From: Vigna angularis | Lineage: Eukaryota; Streptophyta; Magnoliopsida; Fabales; Fabaceae | Direction of reading: 5' to 3' | DNA: 64,000 nt | Assembly (NCBI RefSeq): GCF_016808095.1 | Contig: NC_068974.1 | Span: forward strand, 29,558,825-29,622,824 | Shown: positions 34,073 to 46,200 of the stretch, piece after piece | How positions within the stretch are numbered: the stretch's first letter is position 1 | How the letters are laid out: each line of letters starts with the position of its first letter | Made by a program: the position numbers and the translations under genes | The notes under the pieces: generated by a model | Database searches by the model: none | What the model saw: the letters and a program-made list of their open reading frames with translations, nothing else | Told to the model about the DNA's origin: nothing

Positions 34073-36774
34073 ATGGAGCAATTTTCGTTTTCTTTCTTAA
34101 AAGCAATAGTATGTCTGGTGGTGAGCGTGATCGGTGTTGTGATTCCGTTATGGGCGGTGAAGATGGTGTACACGTTGTGGCTTTGGCCTAAGGCGTTCGA
34201 GAAACTTCTGAGAGCACAAGGTCTTCGTGGTGACCCATACTCCCTACTTTTCACCTCCAATCAAAACCCTGCTCCACAAAACAACCCTCAATTGCAATCT
34301 TTTGTTGTCTCCGACGATGTTGCTCCTCGCTTGTCCTTGCGGCCTAACAACACTGTTGCCAAATACGGTTCACTTTTTCTACCTCCTCAAAATTTGTTGC
34401 TATACATAAATGTTAGGTCTACCGAGTTTGGGCATGAAAGTGATGTTTTTCGGTGATTCTTCCTGCATCATTCAATGTTCTTGTTACAACATTTTTCTTA
34501 TTTTAGTTTTTGAAATTTCTAAAACAAAACCAGAGATATTCCTCCTTTAAATTTATTAGTTATACCATTATTCTCCTCTCCTCGCGAAATAAAATTTTTG
34601 GATCTGAAAAAGAGTCAGAAGAAATGGTTGGATCCTCTTATTTTGATTTCTCGAATGGAGAGATCTATGAATTGGGATCCTAATGTATATAGATACAAAT
34701 GCTCCAATGGGAGCAAGAATTTCCAGGAACATTTGGACTATTTCATTTCTGAGCAGAATAGCCGTTTTCAAGTAGTGTTCGATCGATTACATATTAATCG
34801 ATGAGGTTATCGACAAAAAAGATTTGTCTAAAAGTTGTTAAAGCAAAGCCGTTTTAGCAATTGCTGATAAGTGAATTATGTGCAGGCAAGAATTCGTTTT
34901 TTTGGGAAGGCACAACACCAAAGGTCATCATCACTGATCCAAATCAAATTAAAAAAGTCTTCAATAACATTCATGATTTCCAGAAACAAAATATAAGTGG
35001 CATTGCCAAGTTCTTGGTCACTGGTCTGATAAATTCCGAGGGTGATAAGTGGATTCAACATAGAAAGATTATCAACCCTGCATTCCACGTGGAAAAATTG
35101 AAAGTAAGTTTATTACTTTAATTTATAAATAAACAATCTTTTCACAGCATTACCTAATTATTAATCGAGATGTACAAAAAGTATGTATACTTTTATAATG
35201 AATTTAACCAGTATCCTTGTTGTTTGGATATGAAGACTTTTGAGATAAAATATTGTTCTCTTTTAAAATATTTGCAGAACATGCTACCAGCATTTTCCCA
35301 AAGTTGTCATGATGTGATTAGCGAGTGGAAGGGAATGTTGTCATCAGATGGAAAATGTGAGATTGATGTTTCGCCTTTCATTCAGAATTTGAGTCGTGAT
35401 GTAATTTCTAGAACGGCTTTCGGAAGCAGCTATGCAGAAGGAAAAAAGATATTTCAGCTTCTCAGAATTCAGGGGTACCTTGTCATGACTGCAAAGTACT
35501 CTAACACACCAATATTGCGGTAATACCACATTGATTCGTTGTAACATGTGATTACTAAATTATGCATGTTTTAATTTTATTGAAACTCAACTCACCGTGA
35601 AGTTCTTCAAACCTTAGAGAATCACCCTAAAAGCTAGATATTGTAGACAGAGATTAAGCTCTCCATACACCAAATCACTGCTATAGTGATGATGACAAAT
35701 AATTATGAATTACATACAGATTTTGATATAGGGAATATTTGATATATGTTTGAAAAAATGTTTGAAATTCAAGAAATGAGGCATACCTGACTTATACAAG
35801 AACTAATAATGTTACTTCTAGGAAATTGACCTTTATTAATTCAACATGTTTCTAGGCATTTACCGACACCTAACAAAATGAAGATGAGAGCAGTTGATAA
35901 AGAAATGAAAAATTCAATTGGGAATATCATAAAAAAACGAGAGAAAGCCATGAAGAAGGGTGAATCCAACAATAAAGATTTATTAGGCATGCTTTTAGAA
36001 TCAAATCAAATGGAAATCCAGGGAAATGGAAACCGTAAGAGTGTTGGAATGACTATTGAAGAAGTAATTAGTCAGTGCAAGTTATTCTACCTAGCAGGAC
36101 AAGACACCACTTCATCTTTGCTGGTTTGGACATTGATCATGTTGAGTAGGTATCCTGAATGGCAAAATCGAGCAAGGGAGGAAGTTCTTCATGTTTTTGG
36201 AAAACAAAATCCAAACATTGATGGGTTAAGTCAGCTCAAAACTGTATGTATCGCACGATTTCATTTATCTTTATTAAAAATGAAAAATTTATTATCTTTA
36301 TTAAAAATGAATTTCATGCTAACATGTGCCAAAATGTTTCTTCCGTAGATGACCATGATTCTGTATGAAGTTCTGAGGTTATTCCCTCCCACTGTTTTCC
36401 ACAATCGCAGACTCCAGAAGGATATGAAACTTGGAAACCTGTCACTACCTGCAGGAGTAAATGTTACCTTGCCAATTTTTTTACTTCACCAGGATGTTGA
36501 TATATGGGGTAATGATGCAATGGAGTTCAAACCAGAAAGATTCTCTGAAGGGGTTGCAAAGGCAACAAAAGGCCAAGTTGTATTTTACCCATTTGGATGG
36601 GGTCCTAGAATTTGCATTGGCCAAAACTTTGCCTTGTTGGAAGCCAAGGTTGTGTTGTCATTGTTTCTGCAGAATTTCTCATTCGAGCTTTCTCCTGTTT
36701 ATGTGCATGCTCCTGCAGTTATGCTTAGTTTGCAACCAAAACACGGTGCGCCACTTATTTTGCAAACCCTATGA
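34073..36774 (+). CDS. Cytochrome P450, CYP72A family, intact
   Basis: Five exons: 34073-34367, 34886-35103, 35278-35519, 35856-36243, 36349-36774. The spliced frame is continuous, 522 residues, the usual CYP72A length. CYP72A enzymes are ER-bound haem monooxygenases acting on terpenoids and, in legumes, often triterpenoid saponins; the substrate here is unknown. Seen: N-terminal anchor (about residues 6-30), then [22 protein letters not shown]-helix AGQDTT (332-337); ExxR (388-391) in [13 protein letters not shown] (443-446); haem loop [10 protein letters not shown] with Cys470. All introns have GT-AG; intron 1 uses a weak GTTCAC donor and contains plastid DNA. Start chosen at 34073 because MEQFSF leads into the membrane anchor. 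A CACTA element begins 82 bp after the stop. No coding lesion was seen; expression was not tested. Confidence 0.92.
34588..34835 (+). other. Plastid DNA insertion (ycf2 fragment) in P450 intron 1
   Basis: Translates as [39 protein letters not shown] and RFQVVFDRL, then [10 protein letters not shown], which is plastid Ycf2. A stop and a deletion just after the HINR position (about 34800) remove a few codons before EVIDKK. It lies wholly inside intron 1, 220 bp after its donor and about 50 bp before its acceptor. This is a nuclear plastid DNA insertion (NUPT), not a gene. Edges are approximate. Confidence 0.85.
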
Positions 36775-36870
36775 TAATTGATCATATTCTGAACCAAAAA
36801 GGGTCATGGTTTTAGATCTACAAAATTGTCTCACTGGTATAAGACTATGCATGTCACACTACAAAAAAGT

Positions 36871-37237
36871 AGGGCATTACCGAAGGTCAGAAGCCCTCGG
36901 AAATTGCCAAAAGCCGTCGATAATGGATGCTTACCGAAGGCCTATCGACGGCCAAAAATCCTTCGGTAAATCCCTTGTCGCTAACCATTACCGAGGGCTT
37001 TCGGCCTTCGGTAATTACCGAGGGCCAGAAGCCTTCGGTAATTACCGAAGGGCCAAAGCCTTCGGTAAATACCGAAGGGCGAAAGCCTTCGGTAATTACC
37101 GAAGGCCGAAAGCCCTCGGAAATTACCGAAGGGCAGAAGCCCTCGGTAATGAGCATTCGAGGGTATTTACCGAAGGGCGGAAGCCTTCGGTAATGGGCAG
37201 ACGAGGGCATTTACTGAAGGGCAAAAGCCTTCAGTAA
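36871..37237. repeat. Left subterminal palindromic array of the CACTA element
   Basis: About nine tandem hairpin units of the form TTACCGAAGG, a short GC-AAAGC-type loop, then CCTTCGGTAA, roughly 28-35 bp each. Such repeats are the binding sites of the accessory protein in En/Spm. The open frames on both strands across this array are artefacts of the repeat. Confidence 0.88.
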
Positions 37238-37640
37238 AATGCAGAGCAGGTTTCAGAGAAATGGTTTTCCCTCTACAACCCAGACCTGTATAACAAATTT
37301 CATTTACAAACAGACCTGCATAACAGTTTTCAAACACATACAAACATGCATAATGTGCATCTCAAAGATCCAATCAATGATCAATATCCAAGGCACATCA
37401 AATAATCCACAGGACATTCATTAATGTATAAATAATGTATTTATAGTTCAAACATAAAACAATGTAACACAAGGATGTTGTAACATCCAAAGTCTGTAAG
37501 TACATCTAACATTGAAATGATATCAACTCAAAATGTTCTAATATCCAAATGTTTGTCTAACAAGTAATAAGAAAATGAAACCTAATAATGTACATAACTA
37601 TCATCAGAATGATTTTCATCATCCTGCTCCTCTATTGATG

Positions 37641-37720
37641 GCTGGACTGGTGTGGGTTGGACTGATGAGGGTTGGACTGATGAGGGTTGGACTGATGAGG
37701 GTTGGACTGAAGTGGGCTGC
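37641..37720. repeat. 18-bp minisatellite in the 3' region of the TNPA-like gene
   Basis: About four to five copies of GATGAGGGTTGGACT, lying just downstream (in minus orientation) of the accessory gene stop codon. Confidence 0.75.
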
Positions 37721-37770
37721 TGAGTGGCAGCAGGTGATGAGGACGGTCGTGATTGGGTGGGATGTACGTC

Positions 37771-39452
37771 CTATGAGGTTTGAGGCAAGACAGTCATGAC
37801 CAGGGCCTTAAAATTTTTAAACTCTGCTCTGAGATCAGTGAGCTCCTGGTCACGTTGATGGAGTTCCTGCCTGAGTTGAAGAACCTCGTCAGGAGTACTG
37901 GTGGAAGAAGAAGGCTGGTGCTTCAGAGTACCTCCTCTGGATGTTGTATAGTTTGCAGCAAGCTGTCCCGCACCATACACTCGTCCCTTTTTCTTCCCAC
38001 CAACGGTGTCGATCCAGCACTGCGTCCTACGGATGTCATCATCTGCATTACTGGTAGCATCCGGTGTAGGAGCTGACTCATGTTCAGATCTAACCTGTGA
38101 AAGTCTCGTAGAAAAGTCTTCCTGTTGAAACATTAAAAGCAATGTCAGGGAACGATAATATAACATAAATGAACAATTAATAATAGTGTTATTTGCTTAC
38201 ATGAGTCTTCCGAGATCTTTCATCAACAAATTGATTAGTTCCCTTCCGAACATGAGTCTGTGCAAAGACCTCCTCAACATGGACCGCCCGTCCTAGAGCC
38301 TGTGCCTGTAACATAATTAAGAATTACAAGCGTACATATGAAATACAATATACATAACTTATTGAAGAAAGAAAAAGTTATGTAATGAGATTATACCATA
38401 CGAATGGCATGCTCATGAATGGTGATCGACCCACCAGTATGCAGGGTGCCACCCCTTTCAGACGCTCTGTTCCGCTGGGCTTTGGCACACTTATTGCGGA
38501 ACTCTACTGTATTCCAATGGGCCAGTAAAGAGTTCCAAATGTGCTCACCCAGCCAGTTAGGGCGCTGTCCTGCATTCCGGGCATCCCTAAACATCTCTGA
38601 CAGCCGATGAGATGCTTTCATGTGGAAATTTCTGTGTATCTGAGTTTCATGTTCAGGTTTCCACTGCACCTTCATCTGTAACATTAAAGAGAACAAACAT
38701 TGATTACAGAACATACTAAAATAAGACGGACATTAGTGTAATAGATTGCTGACCTGAAAGCGCTGCCAGAATGGCTTTCTGTCGTCATGAGGTATTGCTC
38801 CCCAAGTAGGCCATGGAGTTAAAAACTGTTGCTTTATTGAACGTGTGATGGCCTGGGAAGCAACCCTAGATGGAATAAACCTGCATAACAAAACTCATTT
38901 CAATTACAATATGGTTTAAACATCAAATGATATCAACAGATTATAAACTTACCCTTTACCATAGGGCTCAATCCATGGTCGATCATGGAGGGGCGGGTCA
39001 AGATCTTCATCATCACCACTTGAATCTGGATCTCCAAGTGGTGTGACAGTCTCAGAAGGAGGTACAGAAGATGAGGAAGGTATAGAAGTAGGGTCAGGGA
39101 GAGGAGTGGGGGTAATAACAATAAGGGGAGGAGTGGGGGTGGCAATAAGAGGAGGAGGAAGAGGGTCTGCTGCAGGGGTTGTAGAAGCGTGTGCTGCAGG
39201 AGGAGGAGAAGGGTCTACTGCAGTGGTAGTAGAAGGGTGTACTGCACGAGGAGGAGGAGTAGGGTCTACTGCTGGTGTAGGAGTCTGTATACTAGGGGTA
39301 GGAGGAGGCCCCACAGATGATGAACTACCGGGAGCAGGGGTAGGTAGTCTAGCAGGCACCCTAAGTACATACTTTGGTGCCTGCCGTTTCCTCTCTGTAG
39401 GCCTTGCTACCCCTTTTCCTTTATCAGGACGCTCTGAACCTTGTCCTGTCAT
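37771..39452 (-). CDS. CACTA accessory protein (Transposase_24, TNPA-like), intact
   Basis: Five exons on the minus strand: 39452-38953, 38880-38754, 38675-38397, 38305-38201, 38121-37771. All junctions are GT-AG and phases agree, giving 453 residues without a stop. The N-terminal half (about residues 30-140) is Pro/Thr/Ser-rich with degenerate repeats (VDPSPPPAAHASTT-like), followed by an acidic patch and RFIPSRVASQAITRSIKQQF. The Ptta/En/Spm core (PF03004 type) has WPTWGAIPHDDRKPFWQRF, NWLGEHIWNSLLAHW, KAQRNRASERGGTLHTGGS and VFAQTHVRKGTNQF. The C-terminus is a predicted coiled coil (EVLQLRQELHQRDQELTDLR). In En/Spm the accessory protein binds subterminal repeats; here that role is inferred from position and family. 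Confidence 0.85.
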
Positions 39453-39618
39453 TACTGCATTGAAATGGTTACAAACAAAGCGAATAAATATAAATAAATA
39501 AAGAAGGATGAATTGTTTTCAAAGTCAATGTACTAGTAATTGCATACAACTTAAAGATGGTATTTTAGATAATGGTAATGAAATGATAGTCCAATTTGCT
39601 ACAATAGATGTTCAACAT

Positions 39619-42600
39619 TCAATCATCGTCATCATGATCATCATCTTCATCTTCATCTTCATCTTCATCATCGTCTTCTTCTTCTTGTTCTTCTTCTTCA
39701 TCGTCATCATCATCATCATCTTCTTGTTCTTCTTCTTCTTCTTCTTCTTCTTCTTCTTCTTCTTCCTCTTGTTCTTCATCACCTTGTACTGTTGCTTCTA
39801 ATTCATCTCCATCACCATCAGGGTCGACCAATGCGGTTATACGTTCAACTTCGATAATTTCTTGTGGTTGTGACATTTGGTCAAGTTGGTAGGCTACATC
39901 TTCCTCAACTTCATTTGAGTCTATGCGACCTCTAGGCTTCGTTTGTATTGCTACGGCCCAACCACGCTTGTCAATATTGCGAAATGGTGGATATGGCACA
40001 TAATAAACCTGTCTCACATTAGATGGTAGAATGAAAGGATCAAAAGGCCCATATCTTAATCTCTGGTTCAGTTCGACAATATTAAAGCGTGGATCGACTC
40101 TAGTACCAGCTCTAGAAGGATCAAACCATTTACAATAGAAGAGTACCACTCTGTTTGAAGAAGTAGTGCTGTTGTACTCTAACTCATATATTTTATGAAT
40201 GATGCCGTAGAAATCATCATAAGACCCCTCTGTTAGGCCCTTGACATACACACCACAATTTGATGTTTTCTTTCCTTTAGACCATTCATGTGTATGGAAT
40301 TTGTAACCATTGATGAAGTAAGTGTGCCATTCTTTGACACATCTCATTGGCCAATTGGAGAGATGTCTTAACTCTTGAACCGTGGGAGTTAATGCCTGAT
40401 TAAAAACCTACAAAGGTAGTAACAAAATTATAAAAGCAATAGTCAAATTAACCTTGCTCTAAACGTAGGAAAAACTACGGACCTGATTTCTAAACCAATG
40501 CGGAAACTCTGAGTGTATTCTAGCAGAAGTATTTCCTTCTGCGACTTGCTCAGCCACAACAAATGAGCTGGTACAAATGAAATTCATTAGTGTATAACAA
40601 TTAAACCGTTTGAAAGATTAGAGATGGATGATGACATACTCAAGGTACGGCTTTACTTCACTGCAATTGATCAAGACATGGACATGAGCAGAGTTGAATT
40701 CAGCATCAGTTAACCAGTGAGTGAATTCTTTCCCTGCGTGACGGCCTGATTGTCGGAAAACTGATAATGCACCTTCACGTGGTTCAACTTGCCATTGCAT
40801 TTCATTTCTGACATGAGTGGGAGACAACATGAAGTTCTTGAAATAATGTGAACAAAAATAAGTTGTCTCTCTGTGCAAGTAAGCTGCATATATTGAGCCT
40901 TCCACTCTAGCTTTATTTTTAACTGACCGTTTGGATTTTCCCATAAACCTTTCAAAGGGATACATCCACCTGTACTGCACGGGTCCCCCAAGCCAAGCTT
41001 CATATGCAAGATGAATTGGAATGTGCTCCATTGAATCAAAGAATGCAGGAGGGAATATTCTTTCCAATTTGCAGAGAATAATCGGGATATTTTCATCCAT
41101 CTTTTTAAGGGAATCTTCCTTTAGTGTCGTGCAACACAAATCTTTAAAGAAGCTACTGATTTCTATCAGTGGATGTAACACGTGCATTGGTAAACAACTG
41201 AATGCAAGAGGGAGGAAAGTCTCCATGAATACATGACAATCATGACTCTTCAACCCTTGAATAGTACCGTTCTGAACATTGGCACATCTGGACAAGTTAG
41301 AAGCATATCCATCTGGCATTCTAAGCTCATTGATCCATCCACACACTATTCTTGTCTCCTCTTTTGACATGGTGTAATTTGCTTTTGGTTTAAATAATCG
41401 GCCGTTACCTTGTGCCTTCAACTCTAAGTCTTTTCGTCCACAATACAAAGGTAAATCTTTTCTTGCTTTCTCATTATCTTTTGTCTTGCCTTTAACATCC
41501 ATAACTGTGTTGAAGACATTGCCAAAGAAATTTTTTTCTGTGTGCATGACATCGATGTTGTGTCTTAGCAAGTTGTCCTTCCAATAGGGAAGTTCCCAGA
41601 ATATGCTTCTTTTAGTCCAATTATGCCATTCCCCAAACCCTTCTAGCCTATTCTGACCAGATTCAGTCACTTTTGGATAGTCTTTCACTCTTCTCCACAC
41701 GTGTGATCCAGTCAACTTTGGCGGGGGCATATCCGTTTCAACTTGTCCTTTGCGAAATGCCTTTTTGTTTCTTCTAAAGGGGTGATCAATGGGCAAGAAC
41801 CGTCGATGGCAGTCAAACCAACTACTTTTCCGGCCATGACTCAATTGGAATGACTTTGTATGTTCCATGCAATGTGGACAAGCTAATCGACCATGTGTGC
41901 TCCAACCAGATAACATGCCGTACGCTGGGAAGTCATTAATAGTCCACATCAAGGCTGCCCTCATAAGGAAATTTTGCCTCCTTGAAACGTCATACGTCCA
42001 AACACCATTCCACAACTTCTTCAAATCATCAATCAAAGGCTCCAAGTAAACATCAATCAATGATTTGGGATTAGATGGACCTGGTATTATACACGATAAA
42101 AACATGTAAGGCTTTGTCATACACATCTCAGGTGGTAGATTGTATGGGGTAACTATCACGGGCCAGCATGAATACGGTGATGCAGACGCCTGAATGTACG
42201 GGGTAAACCCATCAGAGCATAGACCAAGTCTGACGTTACGTGGTTCACTAGCAAAGGATGGATGTTTACGATTGAAGTGCTTCCAAGCTTCACCATCAGA
42301 AGGATGACGCAAAAATCCCGGAGTTTTATTACCATCATGCCATGTCATGTGTACTGATGTTTGCATTGAAGTAAACAATCTTTGTAATCTTGGAATTATA
42401 GGCAAGTAGAACATGAACTTTAATGGAATTGGTCTTTTTTGCCTCCGTCCAGCATGCATTGTCTGATATCAAGGTGAGCCACAAAACTTGCATTCAACCA
42501 ACAATGCATCGTTTTTGCCACTGTCATTGTCATAGAATAACATACATCCATTAACACAACAATCAATCTTCTTCACATCCAATCCCAACTTTGAAACACA

Positions 42601-43251
42601 TTTTTTGGCTTGGTAATAGTTCTTCGGCATGAAATTGTTTGGTGGTGTCAAATCTAACATCAATTTTGTATAGAAGTCCACTACTTGAATGAGAACGTTC
42701 CAATTAGATTTGCCAGCCATGAGTCTAATGCACACTGACAATTTTAACTCAGATGAACCTTCAAATACAGGTAGATTTGCCTCTGTCAGTAAATTGTAAA
42801 ACCTCTGCGTCGTTTCATTTGGAGGCTCTTCATCATGACTATCGTCTGCTTCTGCAGCATGGTGACGAAGAGCATGGTCGACCATCTCTTGCATGTAGGC
42901 AAATTGATCTATCTCACATGTATGTACAACAGTATTCGAACCTGATGCAATCCGCTCTTCAGCTGCGATGGAGGTCGATGGCATTTCTTCACCATGAAAT
43001 GTCCAGACCGTGTAATTAGGCATGAACCCTTTTTGGTAAAGGTGAACTTTGACGACTTCATCTTTCAGAATGCTTGTACATTCGCACTTGATGCATGGAC
43101 ATCGAATCCCTCCATCAAGGGCATAATATTGATATCGTCGGACCGTCTCCACGAACTCTTCAACTCCGATGACAAAAGATTCCTTCAAACCTCTCCTTCC
43201 ACTATAACAACGGTCGTACATCCATCCACGATGGTTGAGAAAATGGGCCAT
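39619..43251 (-). pseudogene. CACTA transposase (TNPD/tnp2), one nonsense codon
   Basis: Three coding exons: 43251-40640, 40567-40483, 40407-39619, all GT-AG, about 1161 codons. Domains in order: transposase-associated domain (RGWMYDRCYSGRRGLKESF, CPCIKC, VKVHLYQKGFMPNY; 43230-42990), tnp2 transposase core (PYNLPPEMCMTKPYMFLS, FPAYGMLSGWSTHGRLACP, HNIDVMHTEKN; about 42460-41500), DUF4218 (LPLAFSCLPMHVLHPL, SMEHIPIHLAYEAWLGG; about 41240-40860), DUF4216 ([26 protein letters not shown]; about 40290-39990), and a 70-residue Glu/Asp tail. TGA at 42469-42471 (codon 261, after ECKFCGSP) replaces an Arg codon, CGA to TGA. Otherwise the frame is open. Start chosen at 43251 just after an acceptor-like CACAG. 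It would not make full-length transposase unless read through. Confidence 0.9.
39621..39780. repeat. Trinucleotide repeat coding the acidic tail
   Basis: Long CTT/CAT (minus GAA/GAT) runs encode about 60 Glu/Asp residues at the transposase C-terminus. The plus-strand Phe/Ile-rich frame here is its shadow. Confidence 0.9.
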
Positions 43252-43254
43252 GTT

Positions 43255-46200
43255 CTGTGACAAGCCAAACAAATTAAAACTTAGCCAAACAGCAACATTT
43301 CATGTGACATAAGTAATAAACCTATTACTACTCCAGTCGAACATGGACGGCAATTTCAACACTATGGTCATAGGCATTCAATAAGGGCATGCAAAGAGAA
43401 GTCCTCGGTATTGAAATGCCTTAGACATACTAAGGGGGGCTCTGTATTAAAGTTGGAGGAAACAACTTATTACAACAAAAGTTCTCTTCTCTAGAGTACT
43501 TTGTAATAATTTCTAGTTTCTAAGTGTTTAGTGTATTTTTACCCTTCTCATTGATTTGAGAATGTGTGTAGTACCATAGGTACTTAAATGACTACTCCAC
43601 TTAATGAAGTTATAGGCTAAGAAATGAAATACAAGGTAAATGAACATACCATATACACATCAACATAATTTAGACAATCAAATATCTATAAAAGCATGGA
43701 TATATACAACAATTTAACCATGGATGTCTTTAAGCAGTTTGCAAATTCAAACAATTGTAGTGCACTTTATGAAGTTCTTTTGAAGAAGAAAAAGTTGTAG
43801 TGGGTGTCTATTTTCGTGCAGCAGGGATGTTGTGCTATTTGGCAGTTTATAAAGGTTGTAATTGTTGTATTAAACTTGTTACAGCATTGAAAATGAAGCC
43901 ACATTGAAAATCCAGCCACATTATATACAAATTACAGAAAGAAGACCCTTGAAAAGCTTATCTGTTATATACAAATTATAAAAATCTGCACTTATCTGTT
44001 ATGCAGAGGATTAGGACCAGTGTAGATTAGGTGCAGATGGTGCATGAAAAGCTTAAAATTGACCAATTGAAGTCAGAATTTGGAGCTGTCCTTCTACATC
44101 TCTGGTCCAGTTTTTGATCTAGTTTGGTACTAATTATTGTGTGAAATAGTGGTCTTCTAAAGACTTTGGGGTGCAGTCCAGTTCTACAAACATTTTCCAA
44201 CTAAGGTGGCATCTTAGGAAGTGGACAAGGAGCACAATTTGTCAATTGAAAGGGGCTGTCCACCAATCAAAATTTATGAAATTGGCAACTTCGATAGCCA
44301 AATTAGTCAAGACCCTATTAGTGAACACCCTATTAGTCAAGACAACAGGTTGTTAGAAAGAACAAACAATGCTAACATGGAGAAAGCTGCAGAATCAATC
44401 TGACAAATCAGCTTCCAAGTACAGAGGCTTGCAGGGAAAAAATAGTGTTGTGCTTGATAATGATCACTGATTGGATTTGGTTAGGTATCAACATTTGAGT
44501 GAATTATGAACAAAGGTGGAAGATTAGGACTTTCATATTCTCTGCTAGGTCATATTCTAAAGCTAGATCTAGTCAATTAGGACTTTCATAATCTTTGTTG
44601 TTGATTCCACTTGGTTTTCAAATCTTATGCAATTTTGGTGTAATTTTCTTGAATTTTGGCAACTGCTACTGTCATACGAATCTACTGGCTATTTCTATGC
44701 ATTCTGAACAATTGAGCAAGTGTATTTTACCATTTGAAATTAGTGTGCACTGTTCATTTGGTGCATTTTGAACCTATATGCAAAATCACCTTTTAAACCA
44801 TCATTTTTGCCTATATTTGGAAGTGCACTAGTGAAATTCTGTTGTAGTGTATTCCTTGGCTGTTTAAGTGTTTGCACACATCCAATTTGATGATATAAAC
44901 TTGATTGAAAAATCATTTGAACCTCACAATCACTGTTGCTCATTTTAGCCACTGCTGTTAATTTTTCCAGCCACTTTGTAAGGTGCAGAGTTCATTTTTA
45001 TTGCTGTTTGCCATTGTTTTTCTTTGGTGTTTTAGCCCATTTTAATTCTCCTAGCTCAGATGTTCAAGCTAGATCTTGTTGTTTAGGATTTTTCCTACAT
45101 GTTTATTGATCTAGCTATCTTTGATTCTGCTGTTTTGGTCATTTATAGTGCTGTTTTAGCACTTTTTGCTGCATAAATAGCAACTACAATAGTGATTTTG
45201 AGAAGTTGTGTACCTTTCTGTTTTTGAACCAATTATGCAAGTGTATTTGGTCATTACAAACTACTGTGCACTGTTCAAATGGTCCTTCACACTAAGGTAA
45301 GAAACAACCAAAGACTAATTGGCTAGGAAGGACAAGGTTCTTAACCTTGTCCATATTATGACTTTTATCCTATTCTGCTAACTAGTTTTAGGTTCTAGGT
45401 AGTCATGTTTTGAGTTTTAGGTACTTTTGGTAGTGTCATTTTTGTACTAGGTAGGTTTAACTGTTCTAAACTTTTTAGAACAGTGTCTGTGTAGTTTGGT
45501 AGCCTACTTTAGTATTTTGTGTTTCTTAGTCAAACATAAAGACTAACTTTAAATGTGGTTGGATGTTGGACATAAAGGGAGAGAGTGAGATCAAGTTTGG
45601 ACCATAAACATGAACCAAAGGCACGGATTATAGGTCTATTATGTAGTTTTTTACCATACAAATCAGAATTTAAATCAAATACAAGTCCACAATTCAAAAT
45701 ATTCCAATAAGGTTATTTACAATGCTAAAATCAGCACATACCCAACAAAGTTTACAATAAATGCACATTCAGGCACCAAAAACAGGACTTTGAAAACTTC
45801 AATAAAATATGATTGAGTACATACTTGTTTCAGATGCTTAACTCCTCCAAATTTGCAACACCTCCAAATTTGACACCAACTTTATTCAATTGAACAGTGG
45901 GTCTTCCTCCAAAAAACCTATATTTGCAACATATATGGAACAGATTTAAACACACACCTAGAGATTTATGGAACAAATTTATGCACTAGAGAAAGTCCCT
46001 AGTTGGGTGGTTTGATACTAAAACACGTATGGAACAGATTTAAACACACACCTCAATGTTAAACCAACTTTGTTTGATGATTTTATTTGTGTTTAAACTC
46101 TAAAATGAGTTATAAACAGCTTGCAGCTCAAAATCACTACTCCGCTTCCAATTTAACTCAAAAATTGATGGTTTAGAAAGAAAATCTTAATATAAACCAA

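Noticed and set aside
34568..34804. Frame [10 protein letters not shown]... as a gene inside the P450
   Set aside because: It is plastid ycf2 DNA inside intron 1, truncated on both sides with an internal stop and deletion.
36806..37237. Overlapping 88-143 residue frames on both strands with Arg/Ala or Pro/Ser-Val repeats
   Set aside because: They read through the palindromic subterminal repeats of the CACTA element. The repeat unit length keeps several frames open; there is no independent coding evidence.
39043..39801. Plus-strand Gly/Val-rich (39043-39501) and Phe/Ile-rich (39508-39801) frames
   Set aside because: They are antisense shadows of the Pro-rich accessory gene and of the Glu/Asp tail of the transposase, both of which have splice-consistent minus-strand frames.
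42994..43260. Plus-strand 88-residue frames opposite the transposase N-terminus
   Set aside because: Antisense of the transposase-associated domain, which has strong family motifs on the minus strand.
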